IMG/VR virus record: IMGVR_UViG_3300048834_000376 | Location: 1 to 44,783 of that record | Direction: 5' to 3' (one strand) | Length of the DNA: 44,783 bases | Origin: a virus | In this document: positions 15,124 through 23,397 of the stretch, in pieces | Layout: each line of letters begins with the position of its first letter | How positions within the stretch are numbered: the stretch's first letter is position 1 | Notes under the pieces: model-generated | Told to the model about the DNA's origin: nothing | Seen by the model: the letters and a program-made list of their open reading frames with translations, nothing else | The model's database searches: none | Position numbers and translations under genes: made by a program

Positions 15124-15430
15124 GCAGTTGGCGGACGCTTTGGAAAAAGCGAAGGCGTGGATGGCAACGGCTTCCGATTCCGAGAAAGAAGCTATGTGGC
15201 AGGCCCAGCGAGAAAGCTGGGCGCGCGGGAACTCGGGTTGGGACGAGGGGACCACGCGGATAAAGCCCGACCATGCCGAACCCGTCGTCACGGCCCGCTT
15301 CGAAACCTACGGCCGGCCGGTCGACATCCTGCGCGGCGGGCACGTCATGGTGAAGGTCCGCTACCGGGATGAGGCGTGGCAGCTTCTGGAGACGCTGATC
15401 AAGGCGTTTCCGGGCCTGCCGGATCGTTGA
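15116..15430 (+). CDS. Hypothetical protein, 104 aa, last plus-strand gene
   Basis: The ATG at 15116 overlaps the end of the second regulator by 8 bases and has GGAG about 7 bases upstream. Residues 1 to 45 are helical and charged (DKQLADALEKAKAWMATASD). Residues about 60 to 85 look like beta strands (VVTARFETYGRPVDILRGG, HVMVKVRYR). The 3' end overlaps the oppositely oriented Rz-like gene by 32 bases, so the early and late blocks converge without a spacer or visible terminator. No family is recognised. Confidence 0.65.
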   Translation: MDKQLADALEKAKAWMATASDSEKEAMWQAQRESWARGNSGWDEGTTRIKPDHAEPVVTARFETYGRPVDILRGGHVMVKVRYRDEAWQLLETLIKAFPGLPDR

Positions 15431-15926
15431 CGGCCTTCACGGCTGCGTCATACTGGGCGTAGCACTGCTTGAGGGCGAGCCGGAGGGTGTCGGCTCGCTG
15501 AGCTTCCCGTCTAAGAAACTCGCCGTCGTCCCGATAAAGCTCCCTTCCAGTGCAGAAGCGTTGACCTTGGCCAGCGGGGGCAGTTGCGGCGGCGCCGGGT
15601 ACTGCGGCGGGGCGGGCGGGACGGTTGAGCAGGAGGCCATCGATACGGCGATTGGCAGCACCAAGAGCCGCAAGCGCATCAGCCTCCCGTTGTTTGGACA
15701 GAACGATTTCCTCAGCAAGACTTTGCTCCTTTCTGCGATTGGCTTTTTCGGCGGCGTGGAGGGCCGCCAGGGCCTGTCTGTCCCGCTCGGCGTATTCCGC
15801 CCTCACTTTCGCCTCACGGCGATCAGCGGCCCTGTCCGTGACGAAGGAGTAGGCCCCGGCGAGGAGCCCAAGACCAAGTGCGCCTGCCGCGATCCTGATC
15901 AGCAGTCCTGCCGGGATGCCCCACAT
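15399..15926 (-). CDS. Rz-like i-spanin
   Basis: The 175-residue product has an N-terminal signal-anchor helix (LLIRIAAGALGLGLLAGAYSFV, residues 8 to 29) followed by a long charged coiled coil (about 30 to 95: DRREAKVRAEYAERDRQALA). The C-terminal part has two Cys. This is the inner-membrane subunit of a Gram-negative two-component spanin, which joins inner and outer membrane in the last lysis step. The nested outer-membrane partner lies in another frame at 15437..15679, the classic Rz/Rz1 arrangement. It closes the lysis cassette. Confidence 0.8.
   Translation of the reverse strand: MWGIPAGLLIRIAAGALGLGLLAGAYSFVTDRAADRREAKVRAEYAERDRQALAALHAAEKANRRKEQSLAEEIVLSKQREADALAALGAANRRIDGLLLNRPARPAAVPGAAATAPAGQGQRFCTGRELYRDDGEFLRREAQRADTLRLALKQCYAQYDAAVKAVNDPAGPETP
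15437..15679 (-). CDS. Rz1-like o-spanin lipoprotein, nested in Rz-like gene
   Basis: The 80-residue product from ATG 15679 lies entirely inside the Rz-like gene in another frame. It starts with MRLRLLVLPIAVSMASC, a short signal peptide ending in a lipobox-like cysteine at position 17. A proline-rich stretch follows (STVPPAPPQYPAPPQLPPL), the hallmark of Rz1. The longer in-frame start at 15718 would put 13 residues before the signal peptide and is less likely. The lipoprotein would sit in the outer membrane and bind the Rz-like coiled coil. Confidence 0.75.
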   Translation of the reverse strand: MRLRLLVLPIAVSMASCSTVPPAPPQYPAPPQLPPLAKVNASALEGSFIGTTASFLDGKLSEPTPSGSPSSSATPSMTQP

Positions 15927-15927
15927 G

Positions 15928-16206
15928 CTACTTCTCCACGAAGTGAGAGCAGTAATATTCAGCGGGTTTGGAGATGTTTTCCCACACGGGATTCAGCGTG
16001 CAGTACCCGTAAAAGTCGCTGCGCGCGTCTGTACTCGGATACGCATCTTGGTAGCGGCGGCAGCGAAGGCATCTTCCGGCACCGGCATTCAGCATGAACT
16101 GGCTATGCCGTTCGGCTTTCTCATCCGCTTGCTTCCACCCCTCATCGCGCGCCTTGCGACGCTCTCGGGCGGCTTCGCCGGGAGACACCCATCCGAAAAT
16201 ACGCAT
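15928..16206 (-). CDS. Small cysteine-containing hypothetical protein, 92 aa
   Basis: The gene lies between the pilin-like gene and the Rz-like gene, one base from the latter. The product has a basic helical N-terminal half (PGEAARERRKARDEGWKQADEKAERH) and a C-terminal half with four cysteines: RCLRCRRYQDAYP, YGYCTLNP and YYCSHFVEK. The spacing CxxC-C-C could bind a metal or form disulfides. The C-terminal pattern is like that of small phage proteins next to lysis genes, but no family is recognised. Confidence 0.6.
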   Translation of the reverse strand: MRIFGWVSPGEAARERRKARDEGWKQADEKAERHSQFMLNAGAGRCLRCRRYQDAYPSTDARSDFYGYCTLNPVWENISKPAEYYCSHFVEK

Positions 16207-16208
16207 GA

Positions 16209-16358
16209 TCAGACCTGGGTGCTGACTGTCTCGAACAGCGTACTCAGGTTGCCGCCGAGGGTTTCAAGGGCGACGACCAGGGCCACGGCGATCAATGCCG
16301 CGATCAGGCCGTACTCGATGATCGTCACGCCGGCGCGGTCGTGGATGAACTGGCGCAT
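16209..16358 (-). CDS. Flp/Tad-type IVb pilin
   Basis: The 49-residue product reads MRQFIHDRAG, then VTIIEYGLIAALIAVALVVA, then a short tail LETLGGNLSTLFETVSTQV. This is the complete pattern of a Flp pilin: a charged leader ending in Gly10 as prepilin-peptidase site, Glu at +5 and Tyr at +6 of the mature chain, one hydrophobic helix and a GxNLSTLF tail. Bacterial Flp pilins build Tad pili and serve as phage receptors. AGGGAG lies 6 bases before the ATG, and the gene sits between two late genes. The family is clear. Why a phage carries it is not (decoy, plug or repurposed membrane protein). Confidence 0.85.
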   Translation of the reverse strand: MRQFIHDRAGVTIIEYGLIAALIAVALVVALETLGGNLSTLFETVSTQV

Positions 16359-16359
16359 G

Positions 16360-16602
16360 TCATACTCCCTGCCATGCTTCGATCGCGGCTTTCGTAGCCG
16401 GGACCATGGTGTGCCACCACTCGTCGACCATGCGCCGGGAGGCGGGGTTCATCACCAGCCACGCGGCGCGGGCCGGCAGCTCGTATTTCTCCAGGTCCTC
16501 GACGGAGATCGGTTCGTCGAGGCCGGGCATGATCTTCTTCGCAGGCTCGTTGACGGGCTCGATCACTTCGACGGGCCTGGCGTTCGGTATGCCTCTGGGC
16601 AT
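16360..16602 (-). CDS. Hypothetical protein in lysis cassette, 80 aa
   Basis: The start chosen is ATG 16602, with AAGGA 7 bases upstream. An in-frame ATG at 16620 is an alternative. The product has a proline-rich N-terminus (MPRGIPNARPVEVIEPVNEP) and a helical, Trp-rich C-terminal half (RAAWLVMNPASRRMVDEWWHTM). It overlaps the transglycosylase gene by 40 bases and ends one base before the pilin start, so all three are in one operon. No family is recognised. Confidence 0.6.
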   Translation of the reverse strand: MPRGIPNARPVEVIEPVNEPAKKIMPGLDEPISVEDLEKYELPARAAWLVMNPASRRMVDEWWHTMVPATKAAIEAWQGV

Positions 16603-17219
16603 GAAATGGTCCTTCCCCATTTGGTGTAGTTGAACTGTCGTTGATACAGGATGCGCCGCGGGTAGTCGCGGTTTTCCTTCATGGCCCAAGCAGCACGTCG
16701 AGAATGTTTCTCGACATGCCCGAACCATCGGTCGGGCTCGCAGCCGGCCGCACTTCCACACAAACGACGGTCCCGAGTGACCCATCCAGGTCCACCGTTG
16801 TACCCTGATAGAGTGAAACCGAAACGGTCGCATTCGCTGGCACTCGGCACAGCGGTATCGAAGATTCGCCGGTTATAGGTAACCAGCGCGCGAATAGCCC
16901 ATTGTGGATTAAAGGGGTCTCTATCGCCGAGTTCCTTCGGGTACGCGCCGCTGATCCAGTCGGCAGTCGCGGGAGTGAACTGGGCCAGGCCGCAGGCGAA
17001 AGGGGAACACACCTTCGGACGCCACGCGCTTTCCTGCTCGATCTGGCCGGCGAACAGGGCGATGGGAGCATCGAGGCCCCAGACGGCCCGGGCTTCGCGG
17101 ATGACGTCCCGCTTGTATTCGAGGGAGGCGCGCGGCTCGGCGAAGGCAGCCTGTCCCGTGCAACCGGCGAAGGTCAGGAGCAGGATGCAGATGCCGAACA
17201 GGTCCGAGCGCCAGGTCAC
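16563..17219 (-). CDS. Lytic transglycosylase (SLT-type) endolysin with lipobox/signal anchor
   Basis: The 218-residue product has a hydrophobic N-terminus ending in LTFAGC (Cys20), a lipobox or signal-arrest-release-like segment. A goose-lysozyme/SLT fold follows: IEQESAWRP with catalytic Glu63, GLAQFTPATADW (77..88) and FTLSGYNGGPGWV. It would cut peptidoglycan glycan strands in the periplasm during lysis. The frame is open back to 17354, but the GTG at 17219 overlaps the stop of a 29-residue gene (GTGA) and begins the signal peptide. It sits just after the holin candidate. Confidence 0.85.
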   Translation of the reverse strand: MTWRSDLFGICILLLTFAGCTGQAAFAEPRASLEYKRDVIREARAVWGLDAPIALFAGQIEQESAWRPKVCSPFACGLAQFTPATADWISGAYPKELGDRDPFNPQWAIRALVTYNRRIFDTAVPSASECDRFGFTLSGYNGGPGWVTRDRRLCGSAAGCEPDRWFGHVEKHSRRAAWAMKENRDYPRRILYQRQFNYTKWGRTISCPEAYRTPGPSK

Positions 17220-17305
17220 GGGTTGCCCATGGTTTTCATGTAGATGAAGCCGAGCATCCCGGCGGCGCCGAGGGCGAGGCCAATCCCCAGCCCGAGCCAG
17301 AACAT
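17216..17305 (-). CDS. 29-residue membrane microprotein in lysis cassette
   Basis: ATG 17305 overlaps the TGA of the holin candidate (TGATG), and its TGA (17216..17218) overlaps the GTG of the endolysin. The peptide is one hydrophobic helix (WLGLGIGLALGAAGMLGFIYM, residues 3 to 23) plus a short basic tail (KTMGNP). The double overlap shows it is translated in step with both lysis genes. It could be an antiholin or second holin, an inference from place and shape only. Confidence 0.6.
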   Translation of the reverse strand: MFWLGLGIGLALGAAGMLGFIYMKTMGNP

Positions 17306-17595
17306 CAGACGGCCAGTGCGAAGGCGAGGATCGTCGAGCCGACGATGATCGCACGGCGGATCATGGCGTTGCGCTGGTCGATGTTGTCACGCATCTTGTC
17401 CGGCCGCGCATAGGGAAAGATCGCCCGGTCGATGCGGTAGCCGAGGAAGCCGCCGAGGGTGATCAGGGCGCCCTTCAGGATGATGACCGGAAGCTGGACC
17501 GGCGAGATCAGGTAGATGACGACCAGGAGGATGATCGCCGGCAGCAGCAGGGACCCGGCGCGAAGGTGCAGCCGTCCCTTGGTCATTACGGGCAT
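17305..17595 (-). CDS. Putative holin
   Basis: The 96-residue product has two hydrophobic segments: LLLPAIILLVVIYLISPVQL (16..35, running into VIILKGALITLGGFLG) and AIIVGSTILAFALAV at the C-terminus. A cytoplasmic loop between carries RIDRAIFPYARP and DNIDQRNAMIRRA. This YRIDR...FPYARP loop resembles a class of putative phage holins. Such proteins form membrane holes that release or activate the endolysin, whose gene follows. GAGGA lies 5 bases before the ATG. The holin function is inferred. Confidence 0.75.
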   Translation of the reverse strand: MPVMTKGRLHLRAGSLLLPAIILLVVIYLISPVQLPVIILKGALITLGGFLGYRIDRAIFPYARPDKMRDNIDQRNAMIRRAIIVGSTILAFALAV

Positions 17596-17606
17596 GATGG
17601 TCCTCG

Positions 17607-18038
17607 TCAGAGTTCGTCACACGTTGGCGGGATATATTCTCGCCCTGTTATGGCCTTGTAGTCAAGCTGCGCTTCTTCGAGGTGCCGCCGGGTGCTGGCC
17701 TTCAACGCGGCGTCGCGGTCGTTGATGGCCGCGCACTGCTCCCGCCTCGCGGTCAGGATGTCCTCGCGGATCTGGCGGCCCTCGATCCGGGCGAGCTGGT
17801 TCTTCATGGTGCTGACGGCGGGATTGACGTCGCCGGCGAGGGCGAAGCCGGGGATGCCGAAACTGGCAAGGGCGCCGCAGGCGACGGCGATATGGAGGGC
17901 AAGGGCCGCTCCGAGGCCGGACAGATACATGACGATCCTCCAGTTATGCCGGTAGACTTCTTCCGGCGGGGCGTCCGGGGGAGGCGGCGCAAGCCAGCGG
18001 AAGATCGCCGGAACGGCCGCCACTGCTTTGTCCCACAT
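17607..18038 (-). CDS. Membrane-anchored coiled-coil protein, 143 aa
   Basis: Residues 1 to 33 include PPPPDAPPEE, then a hydrophobic segment (IVMYLSGLGAALALHIAVACGALASF, about 35 to 60) followed by a charged helix with heptad spacing (MKNQLARIEGRQIREDILTARREQC). The C-terminus has Cys in IPPTCDEL. It opens the lysis cassette, 12 bases before the holin candidate. A periplasmic coiled coil after one membrane pass is spanin-like, but the Rz-like gene is found elsewhere, so the role is open. Confidence 0.65.
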   Translation of the reverse strand: MWDKAVAAVPAIFRWLAPPPPDAPPEEVYRHNWRIVMYLSGLGAALALHIAVACGALASFGIPGFALAGDVNPAVSTMKNQLARIEGRQIREDILTARREQCAAINDRDAALKASTRRHLEEAQLDYKAITGREYIPPTCDEL

Positions 18039-18094
18039 ATGCGCCCCCTTTCCATACTACGTCCGAAGCTTGGCAAGATTAAGGCTTTTCCTCG

Positions 18095-18955
18095 TCAGCC
18101 GAAAACCGAGACGGGGGTCCGGTTTAAACCGTCCTCGTCCCAGCAGTAGAGCGTGTTCGCGACATTGCCGCCGGCCGAGTAGCCGTTCGACAGGACCGCG
18201 GAAATGTTGTCCCACCCGACCGACGACATGAAACTGCCCGACTTGGTGTAGTCCATGCCGCCAAGGCCGTTCCACGTGATCCCGTCGGTGCTGTAGACAT
18301 ACGCAACTGAAGTCGACGTCACGAGGATGCCGAGCCACACGATCCCGAGATTGATCGGAGCGGCGCCGTTGAGGAATATCTGGAAGAAGGTCGGCGACGA
18401 ATTGTAGGTCGTCGCATTGTCGTAGCGCGACATGATGGCGTAGACGAACGTGCCGTTGGCTTCGATCTTGACGTTCTCCAGTTTCGACGACGACCAGAAG
18501 CCGATGCCCCCGCCGGGCGTTGCCGAGCTGTTCATCGACACCGTGATGGCTGTGGCGAGCAGGTAGGGCAGCGTCGTCGGCGCCGGGCGATAGATCGACA
18601 TGATGTTGTGGGCGACGCCGCTCGGACCGGCCGTCATGGCGAGGCATTTCGTCACGCCGCCCGCCGGGGTTGCTTCCTGCAAGGTCAGGCCCGTGCCGTT
18701 GGCGATGGTCCAGGAACTGATCTCCGGAACGCCGGGCGCGTAGGGCCAGAAACCTTCGCTGCCGCCACCACCGGCCGCGGCGACCCGGCCGCCGATATAG
18801 CGGGCGAGGCCGCCGGGTCCGAGCAGGGCATCCCGAACCTGGGTCATCGGCAGCAGTTCGGCCGGGCCGTCTCCCTTGGCCAGCCGTCCCCATATGTAGC
18901 CTGACGGGGTCTGGCCTTTCAGGTTGCGGCGGACGATTTTCGGGGGCTGGCTCAT
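18095..18955 (-). CDS. Tail fibre-like / receptor-binding candidate
   Basis: The 286-residue product starts with MSQPPKIVRRNLKGQTPSG and DALLGPGGLARYIGGRVAA, a virion-attachment-like N-terminus seen in short phage fibres. The rest is beta-rich and Gly/Ser/Thr/Asn-rich with aromatic residues (GIGFWSSSKLENVKIEANG, YVYSTDGITWNGLGG), like a lectin or concanavalin-type jelly roll. It lies directly after the largest internal virion protein (ATGA overlap) and before the lysis genes. A host-binding role is likely from place and composition but unproven. Confidence 0.6.
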   Translation of the reverse strand: MSQPPKIVRRNLKGQTPSGYIWGRLAKGDGPAELLPMTQVRDALLGPGGLARYIGGRVAAAGGGGSEGFWPYAPGVPEISSWTIANGTGLTLQEATPAGGVTKCLAMTAGPSGVAHNIMSIYRPAPTTLPYLLATAITVSMNSSATPGGGIGFWSSSKLENVKIEANGTFVYAIMSRYDNATTYNSSPTFFQIFLNGAAPINLGIVWLGILVTSTSVAYVYSTDGITWNGLGGMDYTKSGSFMSSVGWDNISAVLSNGYSAGGNVANTLYCWDEDGLNRTPVSVFG

Positions 18956-21900
18956 TCTTCCGGCTTCCCTGCCTCGATCACGGCGCTGCCGTACTGGGAG
19001 ATCATGATCATGTTATTGACCAGGCTGTCGGTGAAGCCGCGCTTCTCGTCGACCGTCAGGTCCGGACTCTCGGCGATGTCCCGCACGACGGCCGACATGT
19101 TCCGCAGGGCCGTGGCAATGCCCGTCACCTTTACCGCCGACAGCCGGTCGATCGCCAGGTCCAGTTCCTCGGTATTGCCCCGATCGATGGCGAGGCGCAG
19201 ATCGTCCTGGGACGTGGCCACCTTCTCCATGTCGTCGTAGAAGTTCTGGATGCTCTGGGCGTTGGTGCCGGGCTGCCGGGCAAAGAACGCCCCGACGAAC
19301 GGGATGTCGGCAAGCTGGCGGGGCTGCTCGACCTTGAACGGGCGCTCCATTTCGCGCAGGACCTTCAGGGGAAGGGTCCCTGTCCATGCCCGCCAGTATT
19401 CTTCCAGCCACAGCGGCGACGGGTTCGGCGTCATGCTGTACTGCTGCACGCCGGGCTGACCAAGAATCGCCGCGATCTTCTTCGCCGTCTCTGTAGTGGC
19501 CGGGCCATACTGCATGTGCGGCGAATTGCCTTGGAGGGACGCCGGCACGACGGGCTTGTCGGTCAGGAGGTTCGTCCTGCTCCACAGGTTCTCGATGAAC
19601 GGCACTGCGGCGGTAGGGATGATCGACGGCAGGATCCACTTGTTCACGGACTGGAGCGCGTCGGCCATGGTGATCTCTCCCGACTCCCACGCGGCGTCCA
19701 GCGCCTTCTCGATCATGGCGCCGTAGAGATAGCCAAAGGTATAGGTGCGGCTGATTTTGAACCGCACGCCGGCAACTTCGGGGAGGACATAGTAGTTGTC
19801 GCGCTCGTACTGCGGTTGCTCGGAATACCGCCGATTCTGCTCATCATCGCCGTACGTTTCGTCGATGATCTTGTTGACCAACCAGTTGACCGTCGTCGGC
19901 AGGGTGACGAAAGCCACCACTGCCAATGCGGTAGTGGCTTGCCGTGTCTTGACGTCCCTGTCCACGGCGCGGCCGGCTGCTTCCAAATCCTTCATCACGG
20001 TGCGGGAGAAGATTACCCAACGGGACAGATTGTTCATCCAGGCGTTCGACAGGGCCTCGGCATGGTCGAGGTGGACAGTGCGGGACGTGGTCGCCGCCTT
20101 GGGGCCGGGCAGCTTGCGCTCGTTGACGAGGCGCTTGTAGGTGCCGAGGCGGCCGGCCGTGTCGATCCACATGCTCGCCGCCTCGAAGGCTTCCAACGGG
20201 TGACGGAAAGCGTTGGCCAGGGCGCCCTCGCTGCCGGTTTCCTCCAGCAGCTTCTCCATGTCCTTCATCAGGTACTTCTTTTCCAGCTCGGCGAGCGTCG
20301 CCCCGCCGCCACCCTCGCGGATCCAGCGATTGTACCATTCGCTGCCGGCCTTGCGGTTGGTGATCAGTTCGATGACGCCGTTGGTCAGGTCCTTGAACGG
20401 GGCCGTCTTGTACTGCTCGGTCGTCAGCTTGGCGAACTCACCAATGATCGCCGACCGGATCGGGAAGTCGGGGTTGAACACGATACCGGCGCGGGCGATG
20501 CGCGCCATGAGGGTCAGGCCGGCGGCGATCGGGTTTTCCTTGGTCGGCCAGCGCACGGCAAGAAGATTGACCAGTGCCGGGTTTTTCGCCTCCCACACTT
20601 CCGGCTTGCCGTCCCGCCAATAGAGAAACTGGTTGGCCTTCAGGCCCGAACGCAGTTCCCGGTCGGCGACGATCTCGTCCATCGCCTTTTCGACGTCCTT
20701 CGAGATCGGAATGCGGTTGCCGTCTTGGTCGAGGATTTCACCAAGCATGTTCTTGCCGTCGATAGTTGCCTGGGTCGTGGCGTATTTGTCGGCCATGCGG
20801 GCGCTGTCGGCGTCGACCTTGGTGATCGGCAGCGTCTCGGGAGATTTGCCCTGCTTCTCCAGGAACTCGATGCGGCCGACGATGTCGCCGATCGCCCGGT
20901 TCATGTCGGCCATCGCCACCATGAAGTGAATGTTGTCGATGTCGGCCATGACCGGATCGATCAGCATCCGGTCCGAACCTTCGAGTTTCTTCAGGGTCGC
21001 GGTCGATGAGAACTTCTTGCCGCCCCGGTAGGGCTTCGGCACATACTTGGGATCGAACACGCGGCGCATGACGATATGCTCGCGGTTCAGGTCCTTCATC
21101 TTCTTCGCCTGTTCCTTCGTCAGGCGACCGCTCTCCTGGTAGTAATCGACGGCGGCGTCCTTGACGCGGCCGAGCGTGTCGGCGCCGCGGCGGTAGTATT
21201 TATTAGCCTTGGGATCTTTCGCCAGCACTTCAGCAGCAGCGTCCGGCAGGCCGGTGTCGATGCCCTGCTTTTTCTTTTCCATGTGACGCATGGCGAGGCG
21301 CCACGCAACGAACTGGTCAAGGTTGCCGCCGTCCTCCTTCACTTGACGGTAGCCGAGGATGTAGTTGTCCTTCGACGTCTCGTTGAAGGCGATGGGCTCC
21401 AACGTGCCGGTGCGGACGAAATAGGACGCCCGGTCACGGGATGCATAGGTCTGGCGGACCATGTCCTCGACAGTCATCTGCTCCGGCGTCAGGTTCAGGC
21501 CCGACCGGGTGAACGCCGCGTCGACGCCGCGCGCCGTCTCCAGCTCGCCACTCATCGAGTTGTGGATGTAGCGAGCCATGTCGCGGTAGTCCCGCCACGT
21601 CTTACCTTCGCCGGACTGGCCGATGCGCTCCAGGATGATCTCGGTCGCCATGTCGGCGTTCATGCGCGGGCCGCGGCCGGGCGGCAGCATGGGCGGCTCG
21701 TCAGGCGTGCCGGCGCCGGGGGGACGCGGCGGTCCCGGGGGTTTGCCGCCGGGGGGCACCCAGTCGCCGTCCTGCGCCTTCATCACCTGGTCGATGCGCG
21801 TGTCGATGAAGTCGGTGTCGAGGAAGCCGTTCGCCTCGGCGCGCTCCAGGTAACGCTGGGTTTCGAGAGGAAGGTCGTCCATCTTCCGGCCGCCGGCGAT

Positions 21901-23397
21901 CCACTTCTTCGCCCGGCCGGGACCGGCGTTGTAGGCGACGAGGATGTCGACGAGGTTGCCGTCGAACTTCTCGTTGAGGTCCTTCAGCACGGCCTTGGCG
22001 GCCATCTCGTTATAGGCCGGCTCCGTCAGGCGGGTCGGATCGAGGCCGTAATATTTGGCCGTGCCGGGCATGATCTGGTAGCGGCCGATCGCCCCCTTCG
22101 GGGACACCTGGGGAACGCCGTTCCGGTCGGGACTGCCTTCGAGGGTACGGATCGCCGGCAACTGGGCTTCGACCTTCACTTCCATCGCCTGCTCGGGAGT
22201 CAGCGTCTCCCCTTCTTTCGGGGCTGCCTTCGGCTCCGTCTTGTCCTCGACCTTGACCGGCTTCGGGCGGTAGTAGGGCTGGACGTCGTCGATGGCCGCA
22301 CGGTTCGTGGCGGGGGTCACCTGGGTCCCGTCGGCAGAGCGGGGCGCCATGATCTCCTGCATGACCGCCGGGTCACGCTTGGCCATGGAGGCGAGGATGT
22401 CCGGCGGAATGCCCGTGCGGATGTAGATGTCCTCCATGTTCGCCTTGACGTCGTTGGTCTGGCGGCTGGCAACGAAGCGCCGGGTCGCGCCGACAGTCAT
22501 GCCGACGGCCTTCAGGCCGAGGGCCTGGACGACCATGATCGCCGCCATCTCGACGAACTCGCTCTCGTCGGGCACCCGCATGTCGAGAGCCGCCGAGGTT
22601 GCCGTCATCGACAGGGCCGCGGAACCGACCTCGGCGCCACCGGCCACGACCCGGTTGCCGCCTGCCTTGGTGACGGCGCTGCCGACATAGCGCCCCGTCG
22701 TGCCGCCGACCATGCTGATCACACCGGCCTTGGTCGTCTCGATGGCGGTTTCGGTCAGCCGCGCCATCACGTCGCGGAAGGTGAGGGGCGCACCTTCGCC
22801 GCGCTCGCGCCGCATCTGGATGGCCGTCTGCCGGATCAGCTCGGGAGCCGCGCCCGCACCGAAATTGCCGCCGAGCACGGCGCCGAACGGCGCTGCCTCG
22901 GGACCGGCGATGGCCGTCGTGATCGCACCGCCGACGGGTGCGCCGGCGAAATAGCCCGCCAGTGCCGGGGGAAGGTCGCCGATCTGCTGGCCGGTAGCCG
23001 CGACAATCTTCGCCCACAGTCCGGCGTCCTCGGGCAACACATAATCCTGCGGCTTCATGATCAGCGATGTCGCCGAATAGTCGAGGCCGGCCTGGAAATA
23101 CTCGGACGTGTTCGATGCGATTTCCGGTTGCTTCTCGGCGGGGATCAACTGCCAGTTGGCGTCGAACGCCTGCCGCATCCGGTCGATGCCGGGGTCCTTC
23201 TCGCCCCAGTATTCCTCGATCTCCTGCGGCGTGAAGCCGCCCTTGAACAGCTTCTGGTTCTGCTCCTCCTTCCACGCCATGACGTCGGCCGTGCTGAAAC
23301 CCCCGTCGAGCAGGCGCTGCATCTCGGCGGCCCCCGGGGATCCGGGAAGGCCGACACCGCCGTCGACATGCGGGATCTCCTGAACCTGCGGATCCAT
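18952..23397 (-). CDS. Large internal virion (ejection) protein with SLT transglycosylase domain
   Basis: At about 1481 residues this is the longest protein and corresponds to T7 gp16. A murein lytic domain sits at about residues 415 to 510: LEGSPDRNGVPQVSPKGAIG (Glu about 420), GRYQIMPGTAKYYG and VAYNAGPGRAKKW. Helical regions follow, consistent with a periplasm-spanning ejection channel. A long low-complexity Pro/Gly linker (GGKPPGPPRPPGAG) comes at about 545. A GTG at 23400 is possible, but the ATG at 23397 overlaps the previous TGA (TGATG) and is preferred. It would be ejected with the genome to breach the cell wall. Confidence 0.85.
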   Translation of the reverse strand: MDPQVQEIPHVDGGVGLPGSPGAAEMQRLLDGGFSTADVMAWKEEQNQKLFKGGFTPQEIEEYWGEKDPGIDRMRQAFDANWQLIPAEKQPEIASNTSEYFQAGLDYSATSLIMKPQDYVLPEDAGLWAKIVAATGQQIGDLPPALAGYFAGAPVGGAITTAIAGPEAAPFGAVLGGNFGAGAAPELIRQTAIQMRRERGEGAPLTFRDVMARLTETAIETTKAGVISMVGGTTGRYVGSAVTKAGGNRVVAGGAEVGSAALSMTATSAALDMRVPDESEFVEMAAIMVVQALGLKAVGMTVGATRRFVASRQTNDVKANMEDIYIRTGIPPDILASMAKRDPAVMQEIMAPRSADGTQVTPATNRAAIDDVQPYYRPKPVKVEDKTEPKAAPKEGETLTPEQAMEVKVEAQLPAIRTLEGSPDRNGVPQVSPKGAIGRYQIMPGTAKYYGLDPTRLTEPAYNEMAAKAVLKDLNEKFDGNLVDILVAYNAGPGRAKKWIAGGRKMDDLPLETQRYLERAEANGFLDTDFIDTRIDQVMKAQDGDWVPPGGKPPGPPRPPGAGTPDEPPMLPPGRGPRMNADMATEIILERIGQSGEGKTWRDYRDMARYIHNSMSGELETARGVDAAFTRSGLNLTPEQMTVEDMVRQTYASRDRASYFVRTGTLEPIAFNETSKDNYILGYRQVKEDGGNLDQFVAWRLAMRHMEKKKQGIDTGLPDAAAEVLAKDPKANKYYRRGADTLGRVKDAAVDYYQESGRLTKEQAKKMKDLNREHIVMRRVFDPKYVPKPYRGGKKFSSTATLKKLEGSDRMLIDPVMADIDNIHFMVAMADMNRAIGDIVGRIEFLEKQGKSPETLPITKVDADSARMADKYATTQATIDGKNMLGEILDQDGNRIPISKDVEKAMDEIVADRELRSGLKANQFLYWRDGKPEVWEAKNPALVNLLAVRWPTKENPIAAGLTLMARIARAGIVFNPDFPIRSAIIGEFAKLTTEQYKTAPFKDLTNGVIELITNRKAGSEWYNRWIREGGGGATLAELEKKYLMKDMEKLLEETGSEGALANAFRHPLEAFEAASMWIDTAGRLGTYKRLVNERKLPGPKAATTSRTVHLDHAEALSNAWMNNLSRWVIFSRTVMKDLEAAGRAVDRDVKTRQATTALAVVAFVTLPTTVNWLVNKIIDETYGDDEQNRRYSEQPQYERDNYYVLPEVAGVRFKISRTYTFGYLYGAMIEKALDAAWESGEITMADALQSVNKWILPSIIPTAAVPFIENLWSRTNLLTDKPVVPASLQGNSPHMQYGPATTETAKKIAAILGQPGVQQYSMTPNPSPLWLEEYWRAWTGTLPLKVLREMERPFKVEQPRQLADIPFVGAFFARQPGTNAQSIQNFYDDMEKVATSQDDLRLAIDRGNTEELDLAIDRLSAVKVTGIATALRNMSAVVRDIAESPDLTVDEKRGFTDSLVNNMIMISQYGSAVIEAGKPEE

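Noticed and set aside
18057-18893. Overlapping minus-strand frame of 278 codons in the fibre-like gene
   Set aside because: Arginine-rich shadow composition, no start signal. The 18095..18955 frame has overlap-coupled start and normal protein composition.
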